DNA of 42,629 nucleotides from CAZMUQ01 sp964569845 (GCA_964569845.1 CAZMUQ010000009.1:1-42629), one strand, 5' to 3'; shown: positions 15,865 to 24,467, numbered from the stretch's first letter. Made by a program: numbers and translations. Notes: generated by a model from the sequence alone, not told the origin.

Positions 15865-17646
15865 TTATGCTTCAATTTTTTCCTTAAAAATTCTGATTGT
15901 ATCCCTTAAAAACTCTTCTGAAATTATTCCGTGAGGTGTTGGTGTTTCAAAAATTCTTTTAGGTATCCTTAATTTTTCAAGGTTAAAGCCTTCTCTAACC
16001 TTAAAGTTATATTTAGCTTTTAAAATTTCAACACCTATACTTTTAAGTTTCTCCGAATCAAACCTTAACCCATAAACTTGGAAAGCCTTAACAACAATAT
16101 CAGGAGTATAAACACCTCTACCAAAAAAGCATATAACAAGACTTGATAATACTTGTCTCCAAGATTCCTCCTCAAAAAGTTTTTCAGCAACTTCTACTGG
16201 AGTTAAACGTTTACCAGCAGAGGCTGTTTTCTCATCCAAACTGTAACCTGCACTATCAAGATGACTATGTCTTGACCCTGTAAGGTATCCAACGTATGCT
16301 GATGGCCCTGTATGGTAGCCAGGCATCTCATTTCCACCAAAAGTTAAAGCAAAATCTAAACCACCATAAATTTTTGCAGCATATTCAGCTCCATGAGCTA
16401 ATGCTTTAAAAAAGTCATTAGGCTGGTCAACTATAAACCTAATAGCTTTTATGTAGGTTTCAACATCCCCCCAACTAAACTTTAAACCTATAGTTTCCTT
16501 CTCTCCGATTAATCCTTTGTTTTGTGCTTCAGTTACCCATGCAAGAACAACACCAGTACTTATAGCATCAAGACCTAAAACTTCAACCTCATCAATAAGT
16601 TTTAGCAAACCTGAAGGATCATAAACTCCAAGCATTGAGCCTAGAGAATAAATAAGTTCATAATCATAAGAAATCATCTTTGTTTTATAGAAATATGGTT
16701 CAGATTCGTAAGGTTCTCTTAAAGCAGCTAGATGAATACAGCTTACAGGACAATGAGAACATGCTAAACGTCTCCCAAGGAACTTTTCAGCAAAAGTTTC
16801 ACCTGAAATATTTTCAGCTTTATCAAAAAATGCTGTTTCAAGGTTTTTTGTAGGTAAACCTTTTAATAGGTTTAGAGGATTAACATTCATAGGAGTACCA
16901 AGTTCATGGTATTTTCTCATAAGGGGAGATTTTGTAAGTTTTTTAAAGATTTCACTATAAACCTCTCTGTAAAGCTTTATGTTTTCAGGTTTAATTGAAC
17001 TCTTCCCTGAAATAACAACAGCCTTAAGCTTTTTACTTCCGAAAACAGCTCCAAGACCTAGTCTTCCAAAATGTCTATAGGTTTCAGCAATAACAGAAGC
17101 GTAAGTAACAAGTTTTTCTCCTGCACGCCCTATACGTATAATTGTCCTATAACCTGCAGAAGGTTCAAGTTCTCTGATAACTCTTCCAACAGTATAACTA
17201 CTACCCATACCCCAAAGAGCAGAAGCATCATGAAAACTTACCTTATCACCATGGATAGATAAATACACGGGTATTTCACTTGCACCGGTAATAACAATTG
17301 CACCATAACCAGCTAATCTTATTGCTGTTGATGTTCGCCCACCACAATGAGATTCTCCAAGATTACCTGTATGAGGAGATTTAAACATAGCAACAGTTTT
17401 TGATGCTAAAGGGAAAAAAGCATTAAATCTTCCAACAGCAAATATTATGGGATTCTTAGGATTAAATGGGCTAATTCCACTAGGACACTCCTCCAGAAGA
17501 AGTCTAATAGCAACACCACTACCACCTAAATACTTCTCAAAAAGGTCAGGCCTTTCTCTAACCCAAAATCTTTTTCTGGATAAATCTATATAGAGAACCC
17601 TTGAAACAGGGTCCTTCTCAACCATAGTTTTAACTGCCTCCTCCAC
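15865..17646 (-). CDS. Tungsten aldehyde:ferredoxin oxidoreductase (AOR family)
   Basis: A 593-residue protein, the usual size. The N-terminal domain has YLGGSGVAIRLL and NLGESHCGGRTSTAIRLAGY for the bis-pterin cofactor. CSHCPVSC gives Cys296, Cys299 and Cys303 of the 4Fe-4S cluster, and a later Cys in LVICFFGRGVY supplies the fourth. HSHLDSAGYSLD matches the conserved C-terminal active-site region. It oxidises aldehydes to acids with ferredoxin. The 17-bp overlap with the upstream ferredoxin gene indicates coupled translation. The substrate is not readable; a position beside a CoA-transferase suggests organic-acid metabolism. Confidence 0.93.
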   Translation of the reverse strand: MEEAVKTMVEKDPVSRVLYIDLSRKRFWVRERPDLFEKYLGGSGVAIRLLLEECPSGISPFNPKNPIIFAVGRFNAFFPLASKTVAMFKSPHTGNLGESHCGGRTSTAIRLAGYGAIVITGASEIPVYLSIHGDKVSFHDASALWGMGSSYTVGRVIRELEPSAGYRTIIRIGRAGEKLVTYASVIAETYRHFGRLGLGAVFGSKKLKAVVISGKSSIKPENIKLYREVYSEIFKKLTKSPLMRKYHELGTPMNVNPLNLLKGLPTKNLETAFFDKAENISGETFAEKFLGRRLACSHCPVSCIHLAALREPYESEPYFYKTKMISYDYELIYSLGSMLGVYDPSGLLKLIDEVEVLGLDAISTGVVLAWVTEAQNKGLIGEKETIGLKFSWGDVETYIKAIRFIVDQPNDFFKALAHGAEYAAKIYGGLDFALTFGGNEMPGYHTGPSAYVGYLTGSRHSHLDSAGYSLDEKTASAGKRLTPVEVAEKLFEEESWRQVLSSLVICFFGRGVYTPDIVVKAFQVYGLRFDSEKLKSIGVEILKAKYNFKVREGFNLEKLRIPKRIFETPTPHGIISEEFLRDTIRIFKEKIEA

Positions 17647-18049
17647 TTATGCTTTCAAGTTTTAAAACACCATAAGGACAAAAATCTACACAATACCCGC
17701 AATAAGTGCATATAATCGGTTTTCCGTTTTCCTCATCCCAAGATATAGCATTAACACTGCAAGCTGAAACACAGTTTTTACATCCAATACACTTATCCAT
17801 TCTTAAAACCACTCCACCACCATCTCTAGCTGTAAGAGCACCAGTAGGGCAAACTCTAGCGCATGGTGGATCTAAACATGCTCTACAAATGATAACTACA
17901 AATCCACGTTCAACTCCACCTGCAGAAGTAACTTTAATTGCAGATTTTGAAATTCCGGCTTCTCCAAATCTTCTATTACAAGCAAACATGCAACATTGAC
18001 ATCCAACGCAAAGGTCAACATCAACAATAATTAACCTTTTAACTACCAT
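17630..18049 (-). CDS. Polyferredoxin-type 4Fe-4S protein, partner of AOR
   Basis: A 139-residue protein with four cysteine groups: CVGCQCCMFACNR, CRACLDPPCARVCP, CIGCKNCVSACS and CTYCGYCVDFCP. This is the arrangement of the electron-transfer subunits of molybdopterin/tungstopterin enzymes (HycB/DmsB-like), with up to four 4Fe-4S clusters. It overlaps the oxidoreductase gene by 17 bp and is first in the operon, so it is very likely the dedicated electron acceptor. A TATA-like CCTAAATTAAC at about 18068-18078 (opposite strand) lies about 24 nt before ATG 18049. Confidence 0.92.
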   Translation of the reverse strand: MVVKRLIIVDVDLCVGCQCCMFACNRRFGEAGISKSAIKVTSAGGVERGFVVIICRACLDPPCARVCPTGALTARDGGGVVLRMDKCIGCKNCVSACSVNAISWDEENGKPIICTYCGYCVDFCPYGVLKLESISGGGS

Positions 18050-18155
18050 AGGTTAAAACCTTAATTTGTTAATTTAGGAAAGATATCATATCATTTAATT
18101 GTCAGCTAAGTAGATAAAACTTGTTTTTATCTTGGATTTAAATTTAAAAGTTAAT

Positions 18156-19169
18156 TCAGGCATGGAGAGGTTCAGCATTAATTCCAAGCTTCCTTTTAAC
18201 CTGGTATGCGAGCTGTAATGCAAAACCAAAGCAGGTATAAACTTTTCTTGGTTTACATTCTCTAATAAATTCTAGAATCTGCCTAAAATCTCCATGACTA
18301 CTTAAGGGGAAACCTTTTCTTTGCTTAAAATTTAAAGCCCACCCTGTTACAAGAGCTGAAGCCTCATTTTTTACTTGACTACCTCGAAACATTGAAAAAG
18401 GATATACTACAACACATCCATGATGCTTTGGTGAAAGATAGCCTGGAATAGCTTTAAGCTTGATTCCTAGAAGTTCATAAACCCTGTTAATTTTAGCAAT
18501 CATAGGATGAACAATAACATCAACATTAAGAAAAACATTAAGCATTTTAATTACCTCCTGAGCTTTTCCGATAGGGTAAGCATAAAAAACCGGAATTTTT
18601 CCTTCATGGATTTTTTCAACAACCCATTTAACCATACTTTTATAAATTTCCTCTCTTGGAGGGAAAATGAAACCATTACCATAGGTTGATTCAATGATAA
18701 GTGTATCACAATCTATTGGAGATGCAGCTAAGGTTATAATCGTATCCGTATAATTTAGGTCACCTGTATAAGCAACAACTCCCTCAGGAGTATCTACTTG
18801 AAATGCCGCTGAACCTAAAATATGCCCAGAATTATGTACCTTTATTCTGCAATCTTCAATCTTAAATTCCTCTCCATAGTTAACTTCCATAACTTTAACA
18901 GGTTTTCTTCCAGTGTAGGCTTTAAAAATTTTTAGTGTTGGATTTGTTGAATACTTTAAAGAATTCCAAGCATTTAAGCCTGCAGTATGGTCTTGGTGTG
19001 CATGGGATATTAAAACATGCTTATGATTTATTTTTGATGTTTGAGGGTCAAAACATAATGTTAAATCTCTATGCTTAACGATAACACCATTATCCCAGTA
19101 AACTTTTAAGTTCAAATTTCTATTCCCGGAGTAAGCTTTATGGTTCAAAGAAAAAATAAATATCTCCAC
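18156..19169 (-). CDS. CPSF/Ysh1-like MBL-fold nuclease
   Basis: A 337-residue protein with SHAHQDH (His56, His58, Asp60, His61) as the metal motif, then SGHILGSAAFQV and YTGDLNY, the pattern of beta-CASP-related RNA/DNA nucleases (COG1236 type). IESTYGNGFIFPPREE starts the inserted cap region, and SSHGDF near the C-terminus is a further metal motif. It probably processes RNA 3' ends or nucleic acid in repair. The first 18 residues resemble nothing; an internal TTG at 19115 is an alternative start. It is divergent from secG with only 28 bp between starts. Confidence 0.78.
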   Translation of the reverse strand: MEIFIFSLNHKAYSGNRNLNLKVYWDNGVIVKHRDLTLCFDPQTSKINHKHVLISHAHQDHTAGLNAWNSLKYSTNPTLKIFKAYTGRKPVKVMEVNYGEEFKIEDCRIKVHNSGHILGSAAFQVDTPEGVVAYTGDLNYTDTIITLAASPIDCDTLIIESTYGNGFIFPPREEIYKSMVKWVVEKIHEGKIPVFYAYPIGKAQEVIKMLNVFLNVDVIVHPMIAKINRVYELLGIKLKAIPGYLSPKHHGCVVVYPFSMFRGSQVKNEASALVTGWALNFKQRKGFPLSSHGDFRQILEFIRECKPRKVYTCFGFALQLAYQVKRKLGINAEPLHA

Positions 19170-19186
19170 AACATTAAACTTTTCTA

Positions 19187-19193
19187 GAGGAGG
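19187..19193 (+). promoter_or_regulatory. Ribosome binding site of secG
   Basis: GAGGAGG ends 4 nt before TTG 19198. It confirms translation of this short gene, which begins with TTG. Confidence 0.7.
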
Positions 19194-19197
19194 AATC

Positions 19198-19374
19198 TTG
19201 AGTAGGGAGAAAAGACGCAGAGAAGAAGCTCCTATGCCTTCAGCAGCAGCAGGCCTCCTCCGTTTTTATGAAGAAGAAAGTGTCGGTATAAAGGTTAGAC
19301 CTGAAATAATAATTACAGCAGCAATAATGCTAATTTTGTTTGTAGCACTTGTACCAAGATTGCTAGGTTTATAG
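19198..19374 (+). CDS. secG: Preprotein translocase subunit Sec61-beta (SecG)
   Basis: A 58-residue protein. The cytosolic N-terminus carries MPSAAAGLLRFYEEESVGIK, the diagnostic archaeal Sec61-beta motif. A single C-terminal membrane span follows (about residues 36-54, IIITAAIMLILFVALV). It is the small tail-anchored subunit of the SecYEG/Sec61 channel. The start TTG is set by a strong ribosome binding site. It stands alone between two leftward genes, which is common for this gene. Confidence 0.93.
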   Translation: MSREKRRREEAPMPSAAAGLLRFYEEESVGIKVRPEIIITAAIMLILFVALVPRLLGL

Positions 19375-19417
19375 ATTAATACTAAACATCTCTTTAAAAT
19401 CTTCAACCAGCTTAAGC

Positions 19418-19705
19418 TTACTTATGTGGCAGTATCTCTATACGCTGAACAGAGTTTAAGTGTATAAATATTTCACTTTTCTTTTCTCTTGAAACAACCC
19501 TAGGTATCGGATTTGCCACTGTTGCACGTATAACAACAGCTTCAGCATTACTTAACCATATACCTGGAGGTATATGAGAAACAGCTGCAACTTCACCTTC
19601 ATAACCAAAATCTCTATCAATTACAACAACAACTTTTCTGCCAACATTTTTCTCAAGAAAATGGAAAATTGTTGGGCTAACCGAAGATTCGCTCATAACT
19701 TTCAA
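19418..19705 (-). CDS. Sm-like (LSm) fold protein, tentative
   Basis: A 95-residue protein. Residues 15-55 (FLEKNVGRKVVVVIDRDFGY, then EGEVAAVSHIPPGIWLSNAE) resemble an Sm1 motif. SEIFIHLNSVQRIEIL near the C-terminus resembles Sm2, separated by an irregular linker. The topology fits an LSm barrel, but the key Sm residues are only partly present, so this is inference. It lies just 6 bp downstream of zpr1 on the same strand and the two are surely cotranscribed. An RNA-related role is plausible. Alternatively it is an uncharacterised archaeal beta-barrel. Confidence 0.5.
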   Translation of the reverse strand: MKVMSESSVSPTIFHFLEKNVGRKVVVVIDRDFGYEGEVAAVSHIPPGIWLSNAEAVVIRATVANPIPRVVSREKKSEIFIHLNSVQRIEILPHK

Positions 19706-19711
19706 CCACTA

Positions 19712-20365
19712 TTAACCTATTAAAAGTTCCTTTAGTTTTTCAACCTCCAAATCTGAAAGTTTCCTTACCCTAACTTTTCCCTTCTCTGAAATTATTGCAC
19801 TATTACCATACGGGTCCTTCAAAATTACAGTAAACGGTATTTTAGCTTCCTTCGCATCCCTAAGTTTTAAAAGAAATCTCTCATACAAATCACCTTCAAA
19901 GGCTAATGCTTTAGTAACTTCCTCAACACGGTTAAGCAACCCCTCAACATTTGATATAAAACCTTGAGAAGCAGGTCCTGGTTTAATTTCGACCTTAAGC
20001 TCAGGAATTTCTATGAAACCAGAGTTTGATTTCACAATTTTTGCTTTTAAATCTTCTTCACTTTCAACATGAAGAACATATTCCCTTGGCTCCTGGACAT
20101 CTAAACAGATAGTGTCATTCATTTTGAAGCCGCAAGATTCGCAAATAAATGTTATGATTGCTACGGAACCAAAATATGGGATATTCTCAACCAGCTGAGT
20201 AACCTTAACTTCATTATTCCTGCAAATGGGACAGGTAAGCTTATATGTTGAAACCAACTTGCACTTTCTTCCCTTTAAAGGTTTACTAACCCTAAAACTT
20301 GAGGGGAGATTAACAATTAAAAACATTTTGTTGCATAAGTGAAGTAAAGAGAAAATGTGAAACAA
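19712..20365 (-). CDS. ZPR1 zinc-finger domain protein
   Basis: Up to 217 residues with one ZPR1 module: CPICRNNEV...ICESCGFKMNDTI zinc finger, then the beta-rich A/B domain (GFIEIPELKVEIKPGPASQGFISNVEG, followed by LLNRVEEV). Eukaryotic ZPR1 binds the translation factor EF1A; archaea carry one-domain homologues. The first 36 residues of the open frame show no family resemblance. TTG 20257, just before STYKLTCPIC, is a good alternative start giving about 181 residues. Confidence 0.85.
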   Translation of the reverse strand: MFHIFSLLHLCNKMFLIVNLPSSFRVSKPLKGRKCKLVSTYKLTCPICRNNEVKVTQLVENIPYFGSVAIITFICESCGFKMNDTICLDVQEPREYVLHVESEEDLKAKIVKSNSGFIEIPELKVEIKPGPASQGFISNVEGLLNRVEEVTKALAFEGDLYERFLLKLRDAKEAKIPFTVILKDPYGNSAIISEKGKVRVRKLSDLEVEKLKELLIG

Positions 20366-20711
20366 AGATTTACTATTATACCAGCTTTATAAAACTTAGT
20401 TAATAAGCAGGTTTTCTTGGTGCTTCAATTTTAAGATTTAAGATAAATCTATTATGGTATGTTCTTAACCTAAAACTGTGTTTATTTAGTCTATTAAGAC
20501 TTCCACTATTATTGCTTAACTAGCGTAGGATAATCTTACTCTTTTTAAAGAGCCTATATTAGGGGGTAATCTTGAAAATTAAGCTTTTAAGAGTTTAAAT
20601 TTAACCGAAAGACTTAATTTTAACTTCTGCTTGATTACATGGGTAAATTGTTGAGGCTAAAAGCTTGGAAACATCTAGAATAGAAAAACACGCCAGCTTT
20701 AGGTGTTAATT
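20366..20711. other. Intergenic leader region upstream of acetolactate synthase
   Basis: About 340 bp without a recognised gene. It holds a TATA-like CTTTTTAAAG (20541-20550) that is also a short inverted repeat (20539-20552). An AGGGGG site at 20561-20566 is followed by an 8-codon frame (TTG 20572 to TAA 20598, MKIKLLRV). A 14-codon frame at ATG 20639 (MGKLLRLKAWKHLE) lies further on. A transcript from this TATA would give the synthase a leader of about 140 nt. Confidence 0.4.
20572..20598 (+). CDS. Possible 8-residue leader peptide of ilvB
   Basis: MKIKLLRV is preceded by AGGGGG at 20561-20566 and lies in the leader of acetolactate synthase. Four of eight residues are Ile, Leu or Val, products of the pathway. 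So short a frame may be chance. Confidence 0.2.
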   Translation: MKIKLLRV

Positions 20712-22406
20712 TTGCCTACAATGTCTGGAGCAAAAATTCTAGTAGAGTCTCTTAAAAGGGAAAAGGTTAAAGTTATCTTCGGAATTCCAGGTGGAGCAAT
20801 ATTACCTGTACATGATGAACTCTTAGATTCAGGTATCAGACATATTCTTGCACGTCACGAGCAAGCTGCAGCCCATATGGCGGATGGTTATGCTAGGGCT
20901 AGTGGTAAGGTTGGAGTTTGTATGGCGACTTCAGGTCCAGGTTCAACAAACCTTGTAACAGGTATAGCTACAGCACATATGGATTCTTCACCAATAGTTG
21001 CTATTACAGGTCAGGTTGCGAAACCATTTATTGGTAGAGATGCATTCCAAGAAACAGATATTATAGGGATTACTGCAAACATTGTAAAATATAATCATCA
21101 AATTAGAAGTCCTAAGGAGATACCTTCAACCATTAGATTTGCTTTTTGGCTTGCATTAAACGGGAGGAGAGGCCCTGTTTTAATAGATTTTCCAAGAGAT
21201 GTGCAAACTGAGGTAGTAGATATTCCACCATCAGAATTTATGGAAGATGTTAAACTTCCATTTGAAAAGGAACCCTATGAAAAGTTTTCAGAAGAGAAAA
21301 TAAGAGAAGCTGTTAAACTACTGGTAAAAGCTGAGAAACCTGTAATATTAGCTGGTGGAGGAGTTATAGGAGCTGAAGCTTGCCAAGAAGTCTTAACTTT
21401 AGCTGAAACTCTTAAGATTCCTATTGCAACAACACTTATGGGTAAAGGCTGTATAAGAGAAGACCATCCTTTAGCCTTAGGCATGATAGGAATTCATGGA
21501 ACACCTTATGCTAACCGCATGATAAGAGAAGCTGATGTTATATTAGCTATTGGATGCCGATTTTCAGATAGGTCTATAAGTATTGGTGGAAGAATAGATG
21601 AAAAAGCCATAATAATTCATGTTGATATTGATGCAGCTGAGTTAGGGAAAAACGTGAAAGCACAATTACCCATACTTGGAGATTTAAAAGCTGTTTTGAT
21701 GTTTATGCTTAAGGAGGTAAAAAGTAGAAGTATAAACAACCAAGGTAAGATTTCAGAATGGATAAGCTATATGAAAAAGTTAAAAGGTGAATTTAAAATC
21801 GAAGAAGATAGGGAGAACAAGGGATATCTAAAACCACCAAAATTAATGAAGGAACTAAGGAAAATTTTACCTGAAAAATCTATAGTAACAACAGAAGTTG
21901 GGCAAAACCAGATGTGGACTGCAATATACTTTAAGGTTTATCATCCAAGAACTTTTATAAGTTCGGGGGGGCTCGGAACAATGGGATTTGGCTTTCCAGC
22001 AGCATTAGGAGCAAAAATAGCCAAACCGGATGTTCCTGTTGTGGATGTTGCAGGAGATGGAAGCTTCCTGATGAATGAGCGTGAACTTGCAACATCTATT
22101 GAGGAAAAAATTCCAGTAACAGTAATCATACTAGATAATAGAGTTTTAGGTATGGTTGCCCAATGGCAAAGAGCACTCTATAATAGAAGATACTCTAATG
22201 TCTTCCTTGGTAAAAGTCCTGATTTTGTTAAATTAGCTGAAGCTTACGGTGCTATTGGAATAAGAGTTGAATCCTATGATGAATTTAGAAAAGCTGTAAA
22301 AGATTCATTAAAAAGTGATGTAACAACAGTTATTGATGTTCCCGTATCCTATGAGGAGGATGTTAAACCAATAATATTTCCACAGGGATTGATTAGACAA
22401 GATTAA
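20712..22406 (+). CDS. ilvB: Acetolactate synthase, catalytic (large) subunit
   Basis: About 564 residues; the first committed step of valine, leucine and isoleucine synthesis, joining pyruvate units with thiamine diphosphate and FAD. IFGIPGGAILPVHDEL, the catalytic Glu in ARHEQAAAHMADGYARAS, GPVLIDFPRDVQ and the cofactor site GDGSFLMNERELATS...LDNRVLGMV are all present. TTG 20712 is chosen as start because AGGTG lies 6 nt upstream; ATG 20721 is an alternative. No small regulatory subunit (ilvN) or ilvC follows, so these must be elsewhere. Confidence 0.93.
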   Translation: MPTMSGAKILVESLKREKVKVIFGIPGGAILPVHDELLDSGIRHILARHEQAAAHMADGYARASGKVGVCMATSGPGSTNLVTGIATAHMDSSPIVAITGQVAKPFIGRDAFQETDIIGITANIVKYNHQIRSPKEIPSTIRFAFWLALNGRRGPVLIDFPRDVQTEVVDIPPSEFMEDVKLPFEKEPYEKFSEEKIREAVKLLVKAEKPVILAGGGVIGAEACQEVLTLAETLKIPIATTLMGKGCIREDHPLALGMIGIHGTPYANRMIREADVILAIGCRFSDRSISIGGRIDEKAIIIHVDIDAAELGKNVKAQLPILGDLKAVLMFMLKEVKSRSINNQGKISEWISYMKKLKGEFKIEEDRENKGYLKPPKLMKELRKILPEKSIVTTEVGQNQMWTAIYFKVYHPRTFISSGGLGTMGFGFPAALGAKIAKPDVPVVDVAGDGSFLMNERELATSIEEKIPVTVIILDNRVLGMVAQWQRALYNRRYSNVFLGKSPDFVKLAEAYGAIGIRVESYDEFRKAVKDSLKSDVTTVIDVPVSYEEDVKPIIFPQGLIRQD

Positions 22407-22492
22407 AATTTTTTAGGTATACTGAATACCCCAAATATTTATAATCCTACTTTTAAACTTTAACTTAGGAAACTTCTAGTTTTTGATGAGTT

Positions 22493-23815
22493 ATGGAAGA
22501 TATTTTAGAGGTTGCAGAAAAACTTTTAATGGAAAATTGCTTATGTGATAACTGTTTGGGTAGACAGTTTGCAGCATTAGGTTATGGTATAGATAATGCT
22601 GAGAGAGGTAGAAGCTTAAAGAATACTTTAACCTTTAAAGCCCATAAGCTTGCGCTTGAAAAAGGAAAAGTCGGAATCGAGATTTTAAAGAAAATAGCCT
22701 TAAATGGTATGTCTTTAACCGCAAAAAATACTCTAAAAAAGCTTGGCTATACTTTAAAGGAAAAAAAAGGCTCATGCACAATTTGTAGAGGAAAATTTCA
22801 GGAGCTAAACTCAATAGCTGAGAAATGCTTAAAAAAAATTGATGATTACGAGTTTAACAATTTTCTTGTTGGTGTTGAAGTACCTAAAGATGTCATTGAA
22901 GCTGAAGATTCTTTAAGAGCTAGGTATGGAATAAACTGGGGAGAAACAATTAAAAGCGAGTTTACAAGAGAAGTTGGAAAAATTTTGGCAAAAATTACCG
23001 GGAAAGATGTTGAATATAGAAAACCTGATATCGTTATCCTATTTAATCCTTTTAATGAAGAAATTAAAATTCAGGTTAACCCGTTATTTATTGGTGGGAG
23101 GTATAAAAAACTTATCAGAGGTATTCCCCAATCAAGATGGCTATGTAGAAAATGTAAAGGAAGAGGTTGTAGTTACTGTAATTGGAAAGGTAAAATGTAT
23201 GAAGAATCTGTTCAGGAGATAATAGAAAAACCGGTTTTAGATGAAACATTAGGAGAAACTACCGAGTTTCATGCTAGCGGAAGAGAAGATGTTGACGCAT
23301 TAGTTTTAGGTAATGGTAGACCATTTGTAATTGAAGTTAAAAATCCGAAGAGAAGAAGCATTAATCTTAAGAAGGTTGAAGATGAAGTTAATAAAACAGG
23401 TAAGGTTGAGGTTCAAAACCTGTATTTTGCTGATAGGGATACAGTAAGAAAAATTAAGCTTCTTGAAGGTGTAAAGAAAATTTACGAAGTCGTTGTTGAA
23501 GTTGAAGATGGAGAAATAGCAGATAAAGATTTAGAAATTCTTAAAGAAAAGTTTAGGGATATAGATATTCATCAGCAAACTCCTAGAAGAGTTTTACATA
23601 GAAGAGCTGATAAGGTTAGAGTAAAACATATTTATTCTATTGATGCAGATAAGCTTACACCTAAAAGATTAAAGTTAAAAATTGAATGCCAAGGAGGACT
23701 TTATATTAAGGAGTTTATTGACGGGGATGAGGGAAGAACAAAACCAAGTATTTCAGAAATTTTGGGGAAAAAGTTAAAGTGTTTGGAGTTAACCGTTTTA
23801 GATATAAGCTGTTAG
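22493..23815 (+). CDS. pus10: tRNA pseudouridine synthase Pus10
   Basis: A 440-residue protein. The N-terminal accessory domain has zinc ligands in CLCDNCLGRQFA and CTICRGKF, with a THUMP-like RNA-binding part to about residue 190. The catalytic domain carries HASGREDVDALVLGNGRPF, whose Asp attacks the uridine, and ends with GGLYIKEFIDGDEGRTKPSI. In archaea Pus10 makes pseudouridine 54 and 55 in the tRNA T-loop. Its place directly before rpl21e and rpoF is a recurrent archaeal order. Confidence 0.95.
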   Translation: MEDILEVAEKLLMENCLCDNCLGRQFAALGYGIDNAERGRSLKNTLTFKAHKLALEKGKVGIEILKKIALNGMSLTAKNTLKKLGYTLKEKKGSCTICRGKFQELNSIAEKCLKKIDDYEFNNFLVGVEVPKDVIEAEDSLRARYGINWGETIKSEFTREVGKILAKITGKDVEYRKPDIVILFNPFNEEIKIQVNPLFIGGRYKKLIRGIPQSRWLCRKCKGRGCSYCNWKGKMYEESVQEIIEKPVLDETLGETTEFHASGREDVDALVLGNGRPFVIEVKNPKRRSINLKKVEDEVNKTGKVEVQNLYFADRDTVRKIKLLEGVKKIYEVVVEVEDGEIADKDLEILKEKFRDIDIHQQTPRRVLHRRADKVRVKHIYSIDADKLTPKRLKLKIECQGGLYIKEFIDGDEGRTKPSISEILGKKLKCLELTVLDISC

Positions 23816-23827
23816 GGTAGATAAGTA

Positions 23828-24124
23828 ATGGTGCAGAAATCTAAAGGTTTCCGTTCCCAAACAAGGTTACTTTTAAGAAAAAGGCGTAGAGAACGAGGAT
23901 TAAGACCCTTAGGATATCTACTAAAGGAGTATAATCCCGGGGATAAAGTACAAATTCTTATAGACCCTGCAACTCATAAAGGACAACCTCATCGACGTTA
24001 TCATGGTAAAATAGGAGTAGTTTTAGGAAAAAGAGGTAGAGCATACATCATTAAGGTTATGGATGGAAACAAGGAAAGAAAAATTATCACTTTACCTGAA
24101 CATTTAAGAGAAGTTAAAGTTTAA
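23828..24124 (+). CDS. rpl21e: Large-subunit ribosomal protein eL21
   Basis: A 98-residue basic protein. The N-terminal KSKGFRSQTRLLLRKRRRERG, the KVQILIDPATHKGQPHRRYHGKIG core and VLGKRGRAYIIKV are characteristic of archaeal eL21. It starts at ATG 23828, 12 bp after pus10, and is followed 19 bp later by rpoF. Confidence 0.96.
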   Translation: MVQKSKGFRSQTRLLLRKRRRERGLRPLGYLLKEYNPGDKVQILIDPATHKGQPHRRYHGKIGVVLGKRGRAYIIKVMDGNKERKIITLPEHLREVKV

Positions 24125-24132
24125 GGTTTTAA

Positions 24133-24137
24133 GGTGA
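24133..24137 (+). promoter_or_regulatory. Shine-Dalgarno GGTGA of rpoF
   Basis: GGTGA ends 6 nt before ATA 24144, the proposed start codon of rpoF. No ATG, GTG or TTG in the rpoF frame lies at a suitable distance. Confidence 0.55.
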
Positions 24138-24143
24138 GGAAAA

Positions 24144-24467
24144 ATACCTTTAAAAAAAATTGAAAGTAAACCTATAACAATTCCCGAAGTTAAGGACCTA
24201 CTTAAAAACCTTAATAGGGAATTAAGTCATTTCCAAAGAAAAACTTTAGAGCATGCCTTAATGTTTTCAAAACTTGATGGAGAAAAAGCTAAAGAACTTA
24301 CAAAGAGAATTTCTGAAGAATTTGATATTGGCATAAAGGAAGCTGTACAAATAGTAAATTGTATGCCTAAAAGCGTAGAAGAACTTCGAGTGTTCTTTCC
24401 TAGGCATAAAGTTATTGAGCCTGAAAAACTTGAAAAAATTCTTAAACTTTTAGATGAATACAGATAA
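24144..24467 (+). CDS. rpoF: RNA polymerase subunit F (Rpb4 homologue)
   Basis: The frame gives PLKKIESKPITIPEVKDLL and continues through NRELSHFQRKTLEHALMFSK to FFPRHKVIEPEKLEKILKLL at the end. This is full-length archaeal RpoF, which with RpoE forms the polymerase stalk. The only ATG (24261) would delete the conserved first 39 residues that contact RpoE. A good GGTGA site sits 6 nt before ATA 24144, and an in-frame TGA at 24135 blocks extension further upstream. I therefore take AUA as start, giving 107 residues. A sequence error in an ATG is the simplest alternative. Confidence 0.8.
   Translation: MPLKKIESKPITIPEVKDLLKNLNRELSHFQRKTLEHALMFSKLDGEKAKELTKRISEEFDIGIKEAVQIVNCMPKSVEELRVFFPRHKVIEPEKLEKILKLLDEYR

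Noticed and set aside
20639..20683. 14-codon frame MGKLLRLKAWKHLE
   Set aside because: No ribosome binding site precedes it; listed only as part of the leader description.
24261..24467. Short rpoF starting at ATG 24261
   Set aside because: It would lose the conserved N-terminus, which is encoded in frame upstream and has its own ribosome binding site.
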